From: JAQIBY01 sp051747965
GTDB lineage: Bacteria; Bacteroidota; Bacteroidia; Bacteroidales; ML635J-15
Direction of reading: 5' to 3'
Assembly: GCA_051747965.1 (NCBI GenBank)
Contig: JBNJGS010000007.1
Coordinates: 4,843 to 68,842 of the forward strand
DNA: 64,000 nt
The notes below the pieces were generated by a model. That model was not told where the DNA came from and searched no databases. It was given only the letters and a program-made list of their open reading frames with translations. Positions 29,347 to 38,836 of this stretch are shown one piece after another. Position numbers and translations under genes: made by a program. Position 1 is the stretch's first letter. Each line of letters opens with the position of its first letter.

Positions 29347-29388
29347 TTATTAACAATTTTCGGTTAATAAGTTAAAAATTGTTAATAA
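29347..29388. repeat. perfect 14-bp inverted repeat upstream of the T9SS operon
   Basis: Arms TTATTAACAATTTT (29347-29360) and AAAATTGTTAATAA (29375-29388) around a 14-base loop, about 80-120 bases upstream of the porP start at 29267. The 309-base gap between porP and topA is very AT-rich and otherwise shows only A and T runs. It could be an operator for a dimeric regulator or a structured leader element; no T run follows the arms in a form typical of a terminator. Confidence 0.6.
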
Positions 29389-29576
29389 ACTCACTTCTCA
29401 TTCCGAACCATTTTTTAAACATCAGCGAAAAATACAACATTTTTTTACTTTAAACAAAATCTATGAAAAAAAATAGCACATCTGATGAAAAAAAAATCAC
29501 GCTTCATTCCACATAAATTAACGCCGACAAGGTAACCATTATTATTAAAGTGCGCAAAACAAACCATCTGTCCGGA

Positions 29577-31868
29577 CTACTTTTTTTTCTTAGTTTGCTT
29601 TTTATTAATGATTTCCAGACATTCTTTATGGGTTAAATCCTCCGGTTTTTTTGCTTTTGGAATCCGGTAATTCTTCTTCTTATACGATATATATGGTCCG
29701 TAACGACCATTGAGAATTTTCATTTCAGGATCATCATCAAATGATTTGATTTCTTTTTTTCTGTTTTTTTCCTGTCCTTCTTTGATAATTTCAATGGCCC
29801 TGTCCTTTTTAATGGTATACGGATCATCCTGCGCTGTCAGGCTGAAGAATTTTTTGTCATATCTTACATAGGGTCCATACCTTCCCACGCCAATAACAAT
29901 ATCATTTCCCTGAAATTCTCCGAGGTTACGTGGCAATTTAAACAGCTCAAGGGCTTCTTCCAGATTTATGCTTTCAACATTCTGGCCTTTTCTCAGACTG
30001 GCAAAGGCCGGTTTTTCCTCATCTTCGGGTGTGCCGATCTGTACATAGGGGCCATAGCGCCCGATTTTTGCCTTAACAGGTTTGCCGGTTTTGGGGTCTT
30101 TTCCAAGATCACGTTCCCAGCGTTTGCTTTTTTTCTCTTCTGTTTCTTTTAAGTTTTTGATAAAAGGATGATAGAATTCATCAATCATCTTTGTCCATTC
30201 GATATCGCCGGTGGCAATTTCATCAAATTGCTTTTCAACTTTGGCGGTAAAGCTGTAATCCATAATTTCCTTAAAATTTTCCATCAGGAAATCATTGACA
30301 ACCATACCCAGGGATGAAGGTTTCAGTCTTCCTTTATCACTCCCATAATTTTCTTTTTGCTTTGTTTCACTGAGCTTGCCATTCTGCAGGAGCACCATTT
30401 GCACCTGCCGTGTATTGCCTTCACCACTTCCCTTTTCGGCATAACCGCGTTGCTGTATGGTTGAAATTGTGGGGGCATAGGTTGACGGCCTTCCGATACC
30501 AAGCTCTTCCATTTTCCTGACCAGGCTGGCCTCAGAATATCTTGCCGGCTGATTTGTGAAGCGTTCTGTTGCTTCTATTTTCTGGTAGGTCAGTTTCTCT
30601 CCTACTTCCATTGGTGGTAAAATGCCGCGGGGCCCCTCTTTGCTGCCTTCATCAGTTGACTCGATATACAACTTCAGGAAACCGGGAAATTTAATCACCT
30701 CACCCTGAGCCATAAAATGATCTTTTGTCTGGCTGCAGTTGATTTTGACCTGGGTTTTTTCGATACTTGCATTTGCCATCTGAGAAGCTACAGTACGTTT
30801 CCAGATCAGCTCATACAGTCTCTTTTCCTGGGCCGATCCCCCCGCAACACGTTTATCAATATAAGTAGGGCGAATGGCCTCGTGTGCTTCCTGCGCTCCT
30901 TTGGTTTTCCCTTTATACTGGCGGGTTTTTGAAAATTCTTTGCCAAAGTCTGCCTCGATCACATTTTTGGCAGTATTCATCGCAAGCTTTGAGAGATTAA
31001 CTGAATCGGTACGCATATAGGTAATGTGTCCTGACTCATAAAGTTTTTGTGCTACCTGCATGGTGCGCGACACAGAAAATCCCAGTTTTCTGCTGGCTTC
31101 CTGCTGCAGGGTGGATGTAGTAAAGGGTGGTGCGGGCGATTTTTTTCCCGGTTTCACCTGTACATCAGCCACTTCAAATTCTGATTTATCAAGATCAGTG
31201 AGGATTTTTTTCGTTTCACTGAGTTTTACCGGCTTTACAGAATATTCTGCCTTCACCAGCTTTTCAGCTTTATTCAAAAAATCCGCCTGAATTCTAAAAG
31301 CAGATTCAGGTTTGAATTTTGCAATTTCTCTCTCCCGCTCAACAACGAGCCTCACAGCAACAGATTGCACACGGCCGGCAGATAAATTGGGTTTGATTTT
31401 TTTCCACAGTAGCGGAGACAGATTAAAGCCCACAAGTCTGTCAAGCACGCGTCTGGCCTGTTGTGCATTAACCAGATTCACATCAATATCCCGGGGGTTT
31501 TTGATGGCATTTTGAATGGCTGATTTCGTTATCTCGTGAAATACAATACGGTGGGTTTTTGTATCCGGCAGCTTCAAAACTTCGGCCAGATGCCATGCAA
31601 TGGCCTCTCCTTCACGGTCTTCATCAGAAGCGAGCCATACCTTTTTGGCGCCCTTTGTCAGCTTTTTCAATTCAGCAACAATTTTCTTCTTGTCCGGTGC
31701 TATCTCATACTGAGGCTGATAATCATTTTCAATATCTATTCCAAAATCCTTTTTAGCAAGATCTCTAATGTGGCCGAGACTGGATTTAACCAAAAAGTCT
31801 TTTCCCAGAAACCGCTTGATTGTCTGGGCTTTTGCGGGGGACTCAACAATTACTAAATTTTCTTCCAT
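29577..31868 (-). CDS. topA: DNA topoisomerase I
   Basis: 763 residues. TOPRIM motif VESPAKAQTIKRFLG (8-22) and SDEDREGEAIAWHL (81-94), the SAGRVQSVAVRLVVERE segment, and the active-site tyrosine in HITYMRTDSVNLS (Tyr about 284). The C-terminus has three GRYGPY repeats (about 640, 690 and 730) in place of the four-Cys zinc fingers of the E. coli enzyme, followed by a Lys-rich tail. Relaxes negative supercoils. It is divergent from the PBP1A gene. Confidence 0.97.
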   Translation of the reverse strand: MEENLVIVESPAKAQTIKRFLGKDFLVKSSLGHIRDLAKKDFGIDIENDYQPQYEIAPDKKKIVAELKKLTKGAKKVWLASDEDREGEAIAWHLAEVLKLPDTKTHRIVFHEITKSAIQNAIKNPRDIDVNLVNAQQARRVLDRLVGFNLSPLLWKKIKPNLSAGRVQSVAVRLVVEREREIAKFKPESAFRIQADFLNKAEKLVKAEYSVKPVKLSETKKILTDLDKSEFEVADVQVKPGKKSPAPPFTTSTLQQEASRKLGFSVSRTMQVAQKLYESGHITYMRTDSVNLSKLAMNTAKNVIEADFGKEFSKTRQYKGKTKGAQEAHEAIRPTYIDKRVAGGSAQEKRLYELIWKRTVASQMANASIEKTQVKINCSQTKDHFMAQGEVIKFPGFLKLYIESTDEGSKEGPRGILPPMEVGEKLTYQKIEATERFTNQPARYSEASLVRKMEELGIGRPSTYAPTISTIQQRGYAEKGSGEGNTRQVQMVLLQNGKLSETKQKENYGSDKGRLKPSSLGMVVNDFLMENFKEIMDYSFTAKVEKQFDEIATGDIEWTKMIDEFYHPFIKNLKETEEKKSKRWERDLGKDPKTGKPVKAKIGRYGPYVQIGTPEDEEKPAFASLRKGQNVESINLEEALELFKLPRNLGEFQGNDIVIGVGRYGPYVRYDKKFFSLTAQDDPYTIKKDRAIEIIKEGQEKNRKKEIKSFDDDPEMKILNGRYGPYISYKKKNYRIPKAKKPEDLTHKECLEIINKKQTKKKK

Positions 31869-31975
31869 AGTGTTCCCAATTTCCCTAATTTTTTTACAAA
31901 GAAAAGAAATTAGTTTGCTATGTTCAAATTAAAAACATTTTAACTAATTTAGTCATTTAAGATTTAGCTAGCATA

Positions 31976-34309
31976 ATGGAGAAAAACAAAACATATTCAA
32001 AACGTTTCAGGAAGCGGTTTCTGCTAATATTTTGGTCGATAATCAGCCTGCTGATTTTGGGCTTAATTTTTTATTTTATCATGATCGCCAATGGCAAAAT
32101 GGGACATATGCCAAGTTTCGAACAACTGGAGAATCCCAAAACTGATCTGGCAACTCAAATAATTTCAGCCGATCAGGAGCTCCTGGGTAGTTATTTCAGG
32201 GAAAACCGAACCAATACCGAGTATGACAGTTTATCACCGCACATTGTCGACGCTCTGTTAGCCACAGAGGACATTCGTTTCAGGCAACACTCAGGCATTG
32301 ATATAAGGGCTTTGGGCAGGGTTGCCTCAGGTGTAATTAGTGGCAATCTCAAAGGCGGCGGAAGTACAATCTCACAACAGTTATCCAAATTGATTTTTCC
32401 GAGAGAAGATCTTGACAACAACCTAAAGCTGATAAACAGAAAACTCAGAGAGTGGGTAATAGCAGTTAAACTCGAAAAATCTTACACCAAGGAAGAAATT
32501 ATTGCCATGTACCTCACGCAGTTTGATTATTTGAATCTTGCCGTTGGTATAGAATCTGCTTCCCGTGTTTATTTCAGCACTACGCCCGATTCACTGAACC
32601 TTCAGGAATCAGCCATGCTTGTGGGTATGCTGCAGAATCCTTCAAAATATAATCCGCTTCGTTATCCGGAAAAAACCAAAACACGCAGAAATACCGTCCT
32701 CAACCAGATGGAAAAGTATGACTTTATTGAGGAGTCAGTTTGTGATTCTGTCAAACAATTGCCTCTGGGCATCAATTTTAACAGAGTTGATCACAACACA
32801 GGCAAGGCAACCTATTTCAGAGAGTTTCTTCGACAGTGGCTGACAGCGAATAAGCCTGCACCGGAACAATACATTGACAAGCGGCATTTCATAGAAGACA
32901 GTATCAGCTGGGAAAATGATCCGAGTTATGGCTGGTGTAAGAAAAATACAAAAGCTGATGGTAGTAATTATGACATCTACAGTGACGGCCTGAGAATTTA
33001 TACCACCCTTGATTCCCGTATGCAGAGATATGCTGAAGAAGCTGTCCGGGAGCACATGGGCGGATTTCTGCAGCCGGCTTTCGACAAGGAGCAAGAGGGT
33101 CGCAGTAAGGCCCCGTTTTCTTATCAGATGACGAACAGCGAAATTGGAAAAATCATGCACAACTCCAAAAGGCGTTCAGAACGCTACAGGGAAATGAAAG
33201 CCCGGGACATAAGCGAAGACAGCATAGATGCGGCTTTTGAAACAGAGGTTCCCATGCAGGTGTTCAGTTGGGATGGCGATATAGATACCGTGATGACCCC
33301 GATGGATTCAATCCGCTATTACAAGCAATATTTACGTGCAGGATTCATGAGCATGGAACCGCACACAGGCTATGTAAAGGCTTATGTCGGAGGAAACAGT
33401 TACAGCCATTTTCGCTACGACATGGTTTCACTGGCCAGACGACAAGTGGGTTCAACATTTAAGCCTTTCATTTATACACTTGCGATGCAAAACGGATATT
33501 CTCCTTGTTATGAGGTGCCCAATATCGAAGTGAGTTTTAAAATGCCGGAAGACCAGGAACCGGAATTTTACACCCCCAAATACTCCAGTTCAAAGCGAGA
33601 AGGTGAAATGGTTAGTTTGAAATACGGTCTTGCCAATTCCCTGAATCAAATATCAGCCTGGGTATTAAAGCAATTTTCTCCCGAAGCTGTTCTTGACCTG
33701 GCACGGTCCATGGGTGTTTCCAGCCATATAGACCCCTACCCTTCCATCTGTGTGGGAGCAGCGGAGGTAAGCCTGAAGGAAATGGTTGGCGCTTATGGTG
33801 CATGGGCAAATGAGGGTATTTATACACGGCCTGTTTATGTAACACGTATTGAAGATAAAAACGGCAATGTACTGGCACAGTTCAGACCAATTCAAAAGGA
33901 AGCAACGGATGAAGAAACAGCTTACCTGATGATAGATCTGATGAAGGGAGTTGTTGATTCAGGAACGAGTGTTCGCCTGCGGTATAAATATGATTTCACA
34001 GCCGAGCTTGCAGGAAAAACAGGTACAACCAACAATCACTCAGACGGTTGGTTTATGGGTATCGCCCCCCGGCTTGTATCCGGTGCATGGGTTGGCGGCG
34101 AGGAGCGCAGCATACATTTCCGTGGCATCCGGCTGGGACAGGGAGCAAGCATGGCGCTTCCCATCTGGGCTCTCTACATGGAAAAGGTGTATGCCAATCC
34201 AAATCTCCCATACACACAGGAAGATGAGTTTAAAGAACCCGATCACCTGAACGTGGAAATTGATTGTGAGAAGTGGAAGAAAGAAAACAGCAGCTCCATG
34301 CAGTTATAA
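31976..34309 (+). CDS. class A penicillin-binding protein (PBP1A-like)
   Basis: 777 residues. One N-terminal membrane helix (about 15-38), then the GT51 glycosyltransferase with LLATEDIRFRQHSGIDIRALGRV (catalytic Glu about 98) and GGGSTISQQLSK, and the transpeptidase domain with GSTFKPF (active Ser about 493), SLN in the NSLNQISAWV region and KTGTT (681-683). It polymerises and cross-links peptidoglycan from the periplasmic side. It stands alone and converges with radA. Confidence 0.96.
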   Translation: MEKNKTYSKRFRKRFLLIFWSIISLLILGLIFYFIMIANGKMGHMPSFEQLENPKTDLATQIISADQELLGSYFRENRTNTEYDSLSPHIVDALLATEDIRFRQHSGIDIRALGRVASGVISGNLKGGGSTISQQLSKLIFPREDLDNNLKLINRKLREWVIAVKLEKSYTKEEIIAMYLTQFDYLNLAVGIESASRVYFSTTPDSLNLQESAMLVGMLQNPSKYNPLRYPEKTKTRRNTVLNQMEKYDFIEESVCDSVKQLPLGINFNRVDHNTGKATYFREFLRQWLTANKPAPEQYIDKRHFIEDSISWENDPSYGWCKKNTKADGSNYDIYSDGLRIYTTLDSRMQRYAEEAVREHMGGFLQPAFDKEQEGRSKAPFSYQMTNSEIGKIMHNSKRRSERYREMKARDISEDSIDAAFETEVPMQVFSWDGDIDTVMTPMDSIRYYKQYLRAGFMSMEPHTGYVKAYVGGNSYSHFRYDMVSLARRQVGSTFKPFIYTLAMQNGYSPCYEVPNIEVSFKMPEDQEPEFYTPKYSSSKREGEMVSLKYGLANSLNQISAWVLKQFSPEAVLDLARSMGVSSHIDPYPSICVGAAEVSLKEMVGAYGAWANEGIYTRPVYVTRIEDKNGNVLAQFRPIQKEATDEETAYLMIDLMKGVVDSGTSVRLRYKYDFTAELAGKTGTTNNHSDGWFMGIAPRLVSGAWVGGEERSIHFRGIRLGQGASMALPIWALYMEKVYANPNLPYTQEDEFKEPDHLNVEIDCEKWKKENSSSMQL

Positions 34310-34316
34310 TCCTGCT

Positions 34317-34332
34317 GCAATGATCATTGCAG
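34317..34332. terminator. possible bidirectional terminator between the PBP1A gene and radA
   Basis: Perfect 16-base palindrome TGCAATGATCATTGCA inside CCTGC...GCAGG in the 26-base gap between two convergent stops. No T run follows, so it may only be a weak terminator. Confidence 0.35.
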
Positions 34333-34335
34333 GCA

Positions 34336-35700
34336 TTAATCTCTGAACAATGCTTTCATCATACGGGATACAGAATTCACCTGAATGATATGTATTTTTC
34401 CTGTTTGGGGCAGATCACTATCAGATACTGAAGGAACAATGATGCGCTGAAACCCAAGTCTGTCAGCTTCGGATATTCGCTGGGCAACCCTGCTTGTGGG
34501 TCGCACTTCGCCACTGAGTCCAACTTCTCCGCAAAGAACGGTTCCTGCAGGTACGGGAATATCCTGATCAGAAGACAAAATGGCTGCCATCAGTGGCAAA
34601 TCCATTCCCGGGTCAATCAAACGAAGGCCGCCCACAATATTCACAAACACATCTTTTTGGTTGAGCCTGAAGCCGGCACGTTTTTCAAGCACTGCGAGCA
34701 GCATATTTAATCTCCGGATATCAAATCCGGTGGAGGTACGTTGGGGATTTCCGTAAACAGCACTGCTGACCAGTGCCTGCAGCTCAATCAGCATAGGCCG
34801 CATCCCTTCAATGGTGGCTGCATAGGCAACTCCACTCAGTTGATCTGCCTTATGTGTAAGAAACATTTCTGACGGATTTGAAACCTCTTGCAATCCATTG
34901 CGTTTCATTTCAAATACGCCAATTTCCTGGGTGCTGCCAAATCGGTTTTTTCTTGCCCGAAGGATTCTGTAAAAATTGTTCTGATCTCCTTCGAACTGCA
35001 TTACCAGATCAACCATGTGTTCCAGCACCATGGGGCCGGCAATATTTCCTGATTTTGTAATATGTCCGATCAGAATAAAGGACACCTGATGTTTCTTGGC
35101 AAAGCGGATAATTCTTGCAGCAGACTCCCGAATCTGAGAAATACTGCCGGCAACCGAGTCTACATCATCGCAAAAACTTGTCTGGATTGAATCGACGATT
35201 ACCAGTTTTGCACCTGTTTCTTTTACATGGCTGAGGTACTTGTCAACATCTGTTTCATCAGTAAACAAGCAATGAGATTGAGCATCACCTGTACGTTCTG
35301 CCCGCAATTTTACCTGTTGCAGGCTTTCTTCACCTGCACAATACAATGTTTTTTCATTCCTGATATCCAGCAAAAGCTGTAAAAGCAAAGTGGATTTCCC
35401 CACACCGGGCTCTCCGGCCATGAGTGCCACAGTACCCGGTACCAGACCACCTCCCAGCACGCGATTAAATTCGTTGAAGCCAAAAGGCATGCGTTCTGCA
35501 GATGATACATTGATATCCTGCAGGCTATGGACTTTGCTGATATGCTTTTCATCATCCGTGGTATGACGGGATGAAGCGGATTTTTGTACAGTAAATTCTT
35601 TAAAACTGTTCCAGCTTTGGCAGGCAGGGCACTGTCCTATCCATTTGGCAGACTCATAACCACATTCAGAACATACAAAGGCTTTGCGGGGTTTTGCCAT
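34336..35700 (-). CDS. radA: DNA repair protein RadA
   Basis: 454 residues, the usual length. N-terminal zinc finger CSECGYESAKWIGQCPACQSWN (about 10-32), Walker A GEPGVGKSTLLLQ near 95, the RadA-specific KNRFG motif (ARKNRFGSTQEIGVFEM near 250) and a Lon-like C-terminal domain with GLSGEVRPTSRVAQR. RadA promotes branch migration in recombination. It lies 3 bases after the lipoprotein gene and shares its operon. Confidence 0.96.
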   Translation of the reverse strand: MAKPRKAFVCSECGYESAKWIGQCPACQSWNSFKEFTVQKSASSRHTTDDEKHISKVHSLQDINVSSAERMPFGFNEFNRVLGGGLVPGTVALMAGEPGVGKSTLLLQLLLDIRNEKTLYCAGEESLQQVKLRAERTGDAQSHCLFTDETDVDKYLSHVKETGAKLVIVDSIQTSFCDDVDSVAGSISQIRESAARIIRFAKKHQVSFILIGHITKSGNIAGPMVLEHMVDLVMQFEGDQNNFYRILRARKNRFGSTQEIGVFEMKRNGLQEVSNPSEMFLTHKADQLSGVAYAATIEGMRPMLIELQALVSSAVYGNPQRTSTGFDIRRLNMLLAVLEKRAGFRLNQKDVFVNIVGGLRLIDPGMDLPLMAAILSSDQDIPVPAGTVLCGEVGLSGEVRPTSRVAQRISEADRLGFQRIIVPSVSDSDLPQTGKIHIIQVNSVSRMMKALFRD

Positions 35701-35703
35701 GAT

Positions 35704-36120
35704 TTACATACTGGTAAATTCGCGTCGCAGGTAAGAACCCTCAACAGCTTCATCAAGAAACATGTATCTGGTAAGTACCAATACATCATCATTAATTCTG
35801 TCCACACGGAAAAAACCATTGGTGGCCATCATCTTACCATTTCCTGTTGATTCCTGTATCTTGATGTAAGCATAGGTGAGTTCATTATCTATGGCATAAT
35901 AAGCGGTATCCACCCGTGTGCCGCCTTCTGACATTTTTACAAGTGTGCCGCCGGACTGGAAGTCCCAGATTTCTTCATAGGTATCTTCAGCCATCATGGT
36001 TTCCAGCAGCCATGTACCTTCGATGTTGTTTTCGACCTTTTTGGCACATCCCCCGAACAAAAGAGAAATGCCGGCAATGACCATGATCAGAACAGTTAAT
36101 CGTTTCAGCATAATTGACAT
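35704..36120 (-). CDS. small lipocalin-like lipoprotein
   Basis: 138 residues; lipoprotein signal LLFGGC (Cys about 25). The mature part opens NNIEGTWLLETMMAEDTYEEIWDF and closes with VLTRYMFL, the strand pattern of small lipocalin-like proteins. No ligand can be assigned. An internal ATG three codons later is equally possible as start. It lies between rfaE2 and radA in one leftward gene string. Confidence 0.78.
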   Translation of the reverse strand: MSIMLKRLTVLIMVIAGISLLFGGCAKKVENNIEGTWLLETMMAEDTYEEIWDFQSGGTLVKMSEGGTRVDTAYYAIDNELTYAYIKIQESTGNGKMMATNGFFRVDRINDDVLVLTRYMFLDEAVEGSYLRREFTSM

Positions 36121-36152
36121 TTTTGGTAAATGACAAATATAACAAAAATTAC

Positions 36153-36635
36153 TTATAAAAGGTTTTCAATAATACCTGAGGATGAGTAGCCTTCAAGAAA
36201 ATCGATGGTTTTTACTTCGCCACCTGCCTTAATTACTGTATTATGGCCAACGATTTTTTCTATATCATAATCCCCGCCTTTAACCAGCACATCAGGCACA
36301 AGCTTTTCTATCAGGGCTGCAGGTGTATCCTCACCGAACAGCACAACAAAATCCACGAATTCCATTGCGGCCATCACCAAAGCTCTTGATTTTTCATCCT
36401 GAAGCGGTCTGTTTTTGCCTTTGATTCGCTTAACGGAAGCATCTGAATTGATGGCCACAATAAGATGAGATCCCATATCAGCGGCTTTGGCCAGATAAGT
36501 GACATGACCACGGTGGATGATATCGAAACAGCCATTAGTAAAGACGAGTTTGTTGATTCCCGGCCGAACTTCATGCAGCCATTGATCAAAAATACCCGGG
36601 GTCAAGATTTTATTTTCAATAGCCTGCTGATGCAT
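36153..36635 (-). CDS. rfaE2: D-glycero-beta-D-manno-heptose 1-phosphate adenylyltransferase
   Basis: 160 residues of the cytidylyltransferase-like fold: FTNGCFDIIHRGHVTYL with the HxGH motif (about 33-49), NSDASVKRIKGKNRPL and the closing GYSSSGIIENLL. This is the stand-alone adenylyltransferase half of the heptose pathway, which activates heptose phosphate for lipopolysaccharide core. The kinase half is not in the window. Two bases separate it from panD. Confidence 0.94.
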   Translation of the reverse strand: MHQQAIENKILTPGIFDQWLHEVRPGINKLVFTNGCFDIIHRGHVTYLAKAADMGSHLIVAINSDASVKRIKGKNRPLQDEKSRALVMAAMEFVDFVVLFGEDTPAALIEKLVPDVLVKGGDYDIEKIVGHNTVIKAGGEVKTIDFLEGYSSSGIIENLL

Positions 36636-36637
36636 TC

Positions 36638-36988
36638 TTATTCAATTGAATTATCAGAGGGATCGGGGAAAATAAATTCCGGTTTGAAGCTTTTTGCTTC
36701 TTCAAAATCCATGCTGGCATAGGAGATAATGATGACCACATCCCCAACAGTGGCCTTACGTGCTGCAGGGCCATTCAGGGCAATAATACCGGAGCCGCGC
36801 TCGCCTTTGATAACATAGGTTTCAAGTCGCTCACCATTGTTGATATTCACCACCTGCACTTTTTCATTTTCAATGATATTACATGCATCCATAAGGTTTT
36901 CATCAATGGTAATACTTCCCACGTACTGCAGATTTGCCTCTGTGACAGTAACTTTGTGTATTTTGGATTTGACAACTTCAATAAACAT
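36638..36988 (-). CDS. panD: aspartate 1-decarboxylase proenzyme
   Basis: 116 residues. The self-cleavage site Gly24-Ser25 (YVGSITID) that creates the pyruvoyl group is intact, as are the RLETYVIKGERGSGIIALNGPAAR segment and the YASM region. It makes beta-alanine from aspartate for pantothenate. It follows panC after 37 bases; together they supply coenzyme A precursors. Confidence 0.97.
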   Translation of the reverse strand: MFIEVVKSKIHKVTVTEANLQYVGSITIDENLMDACNIIENEKVQVVNINNGERLETYVIKGERGSGIIALNGPAARKATVGDVVIIISYASMDFEEAKSFKPEFIFPDPSDNSIE

Positions 36989-37025
36989 AATCAGTATTTT
37001 TGTCGGTACAAAGGTAACAATAATT

Positions 37026-37871
37026 TTATTTGGTCAATGCGATATTATCGATCAGTCTGACATCCTCACACCATACTGCCACGCAAATTCTGAAAGCATT
37101 TCCACCTTGCCAGTTATCGGTGATATGCATAGTATCTCCATCCACTATTTCAACATATTCGCAGCTCAAAAGTTCATTATCATCGATTTGCCGGATAATT
37201 TCGGATTTTAATTCAGAGGGTGTTAATGCCGGAAAAGTTTCAGAGGCCTGTCTTAACACACGATATATAGCAGGGGCCTGCCTGCGTCCTTTTTCGGAAA
37301 GCCTTTGATTGCGTGAGCTCATGGCCAGTCCGTCTGCCTCTCTGACAATGGGAATTCCAATGACCTCCACATCCAGATTTTCACTTTTGGTCATTTGTCT
37401 GATAACCAACAATTGCTGAAAATCCTTTTCCCCGAAATAAGCACGGTCAGGCTTGACCATATTAAACAAGCGATATACAACATCCGCCACACCATCGAAA
37501 TGCCCGGGCCGAAAGTAGCCTTCCATGATTCTATCCAGTCCGGCAAGGTCAAAACTGTTCCGGGATTTGTCAGGATAGATATCCTCTGCATCCGGCATAA
37601 AAACAATATCCACTCCTTCAGCTTCCAGGATTTCCAGGTCTTTTTCCGGGGTACGGGGATATTTGGCAAGATCAGATTGATCGTTGAACTGCCTTGGATT
37701 GACAAAGACAGAAACCACGCATATGCCATTATCATTTCTGGCCTGTCTAACCAGGCTAACATGTCCGGCATGTAAAGCGCCCATGGTAGGCACAAAGCCA
37801 GTGTTTGCATGCAGGCTTTTGAGTTCACTCAGATGCCTGTTCAATTCTGCCGGATGTTTAACAATTATCAT
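37026..37871 (-). CDS. panC: pantothenate synthetase
   Basis: 281 residues. Motifs PTMGALHAGHVSLV (HxGH, about 28-41), FVNPRQFN, GEKDFQQLLVIRQM and MSSRNQRLS are intact. It joins pantoate and beta-alanine with ATP. First gene of a leftward string panC-panD-rfaE2-lipoprotein-radA; divergent from the glycogen synthase gene, with a good promoter at 37888-37919. Confidence 0.97.
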   Translation of the reverse strand: MIIVKHPAELNRHLSELKSLHANTGFVPTMGALHAGHVSLVRQARNDNGICVVSVFVNPRQFNDQSDLAKYPRTPEKDLEILEAEGVDIVFMPDAEDIYPDKSRNSFDLAGLDRIMEGYFRPGHFDGVADVVYRLFNMVKPDRAYFGEKDFQQLLVIRQMTKSENLDVEVIGIPIVREADGLAMSSRNQRLSEKGRRQAPAIYRVLRQASETFPALTPSELKSEIIRQIDDNELLSCEYVEIVDGDTMHITDNWQGGNAFRICVAVWCEDVRLIDNIALTK

Positions 37872-37887
37872 GTGTTGATATTTTTGG

Positions 37888-37919
37888 CAAAGATACCGCT
37901 TTCATCTTTAGCGGACAAA
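37888..37919 (-). promoter_or_regulatory. promoter of panC
   Basis: On the minus strand TTTG (37919-37916), a 20-base spacer, then TATCTTTG (37895-37888), an exact match to the Bacteroidota form; the start codon is 16 bases further on. Confidence 0.8.
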
Positions 37920-37958
37920 AATCAGCCGCAGGGAATTAACGAAAGAGGAGCTCACGAA

Positions 37959-37989
37959 TTGCATATTCATCAAATTTTATTTACTTTTG
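37959..37989 (+). promoter_or_regulatory. promoter of the glycogen synthase gene
   Basis: TTG (37959-37961), 20-base spacer, TACTTTTG (37982-37989). It lies back to back with the panC promoter, leaving about 40 bases between the two upstream elements. Confidence 0.75.
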
Positions 37990-38018
37990 TAAGATATTAA
38001 CTATACTTGCGGATTATC

Positions 38019-38831
38019 ATGAAGCAAAAAATACTTTTTGTTGCCCAGGAAATTACCCCTTACCTTCCTGAATCAGAAATGTCCCTGATTGGACGGCACT
38101 TACCCCAGGGGATTCAGGAAAAAGGGAAAGAAATCAGGACCTTTATGCCAAGATTCGGCTCCATCAATGAGCGAAGAAATCAGTTGCATGAAGTAATCCG
38201 GCTTTCCGGAATGAATTTAATCATTGAAGACTACGACCATCCTCTGATCATCAAGGTTGCATCCATTCAATCTGCAAGGATGCAGGTCTACTTTATTGAT
38301 AATGAGGAGTTTTTCAAAAGAAAAGCCACAGTAAAGGACAAAAACGGAAAAGAATTTGAGGACAATGACAAACGTGCTGTATTTTTCGCACGCGGTGTAA
38401 TTGAAACAGTAAAAAAATTGTGCTGGTCTCCTGACCTGGTACATGTACACGGCTGGTTTTCAGCATTTGTTCCACTGTATCTCAAAAAATCATACAAAGA
38501 TGATCCCTTGTTCAGCGACCTGAAAGTTGTTTACAGCATTTATGAAGAAGGATTTGAAGATGATTTAAGTAAAAGCGTTGTAAATACAGCCATGTTTGAA
38601 GGTGTTGAGAAAGGCGATCTGAAAAAACTCGCGGAGAAGCAGGATTTTGTAACACTCAACAAGCTGGCCATCGACAATTCTGATGCTGTGATTTTGGGCA
38701 GCAAAAACATACATCCTGAGCTGGCATCATATGTAAAAGAGAAAAAAATTCCTGTTCTTGAATACCAGGACCCCGAAAATTACGTTGATGCTTATTCAGA
38801 CTTTTATGATAAAATATTAGAAGCGGAATAA
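38019..38831 (+). CDS. glycogen/starch synthase, catalytic N-terminal (GT5) domain only
   Basis: 270 residues from the ATG at 38019; a TTG four codons earlier is less likely. The sequence KILFVAQEITPYLPESEMSLIGRHLPQGIQEKGKEIRTFMPRFG is the GT5 N-terminal pattern, and DLVHVHGWFSAFVPLYLK corresponds to the HxHDW-like acceptor region. The second Rossmann half that binds ADP-glucose in full-length glycogen synthases is missing, as in other short Bacteroidota proteins of this position. Whether it is active is uncertain. It is followed after 5 bases by the DUF4270 gene. Confidence 0.85.
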   Translation: MKQKILFVAQEITPYLPESEMSLIGRHLPQGIQEKGKEIRTFMPRFGSINERRNQLHEVIRLSGMNLIIEDYDHPLIIKVASIQSARMQVYFIDNEEFFKRKATVKDKNGKEFEDNDKRAVFFARGVIETVKKLCWSPDLVHVHGWFSAFVPLYLKKSYKDDPLFSDLKVVYSIYEEGFEDDLSKSVVNTAMFEGVEKGDLKKLAEKQDFVTLNKLAIDNSDAVILGSKNIHPELASYVKEKKIPVLEYQDPENYVDAYSDFYDKILEAE

Positions 38832-38836
38832 ACTTT

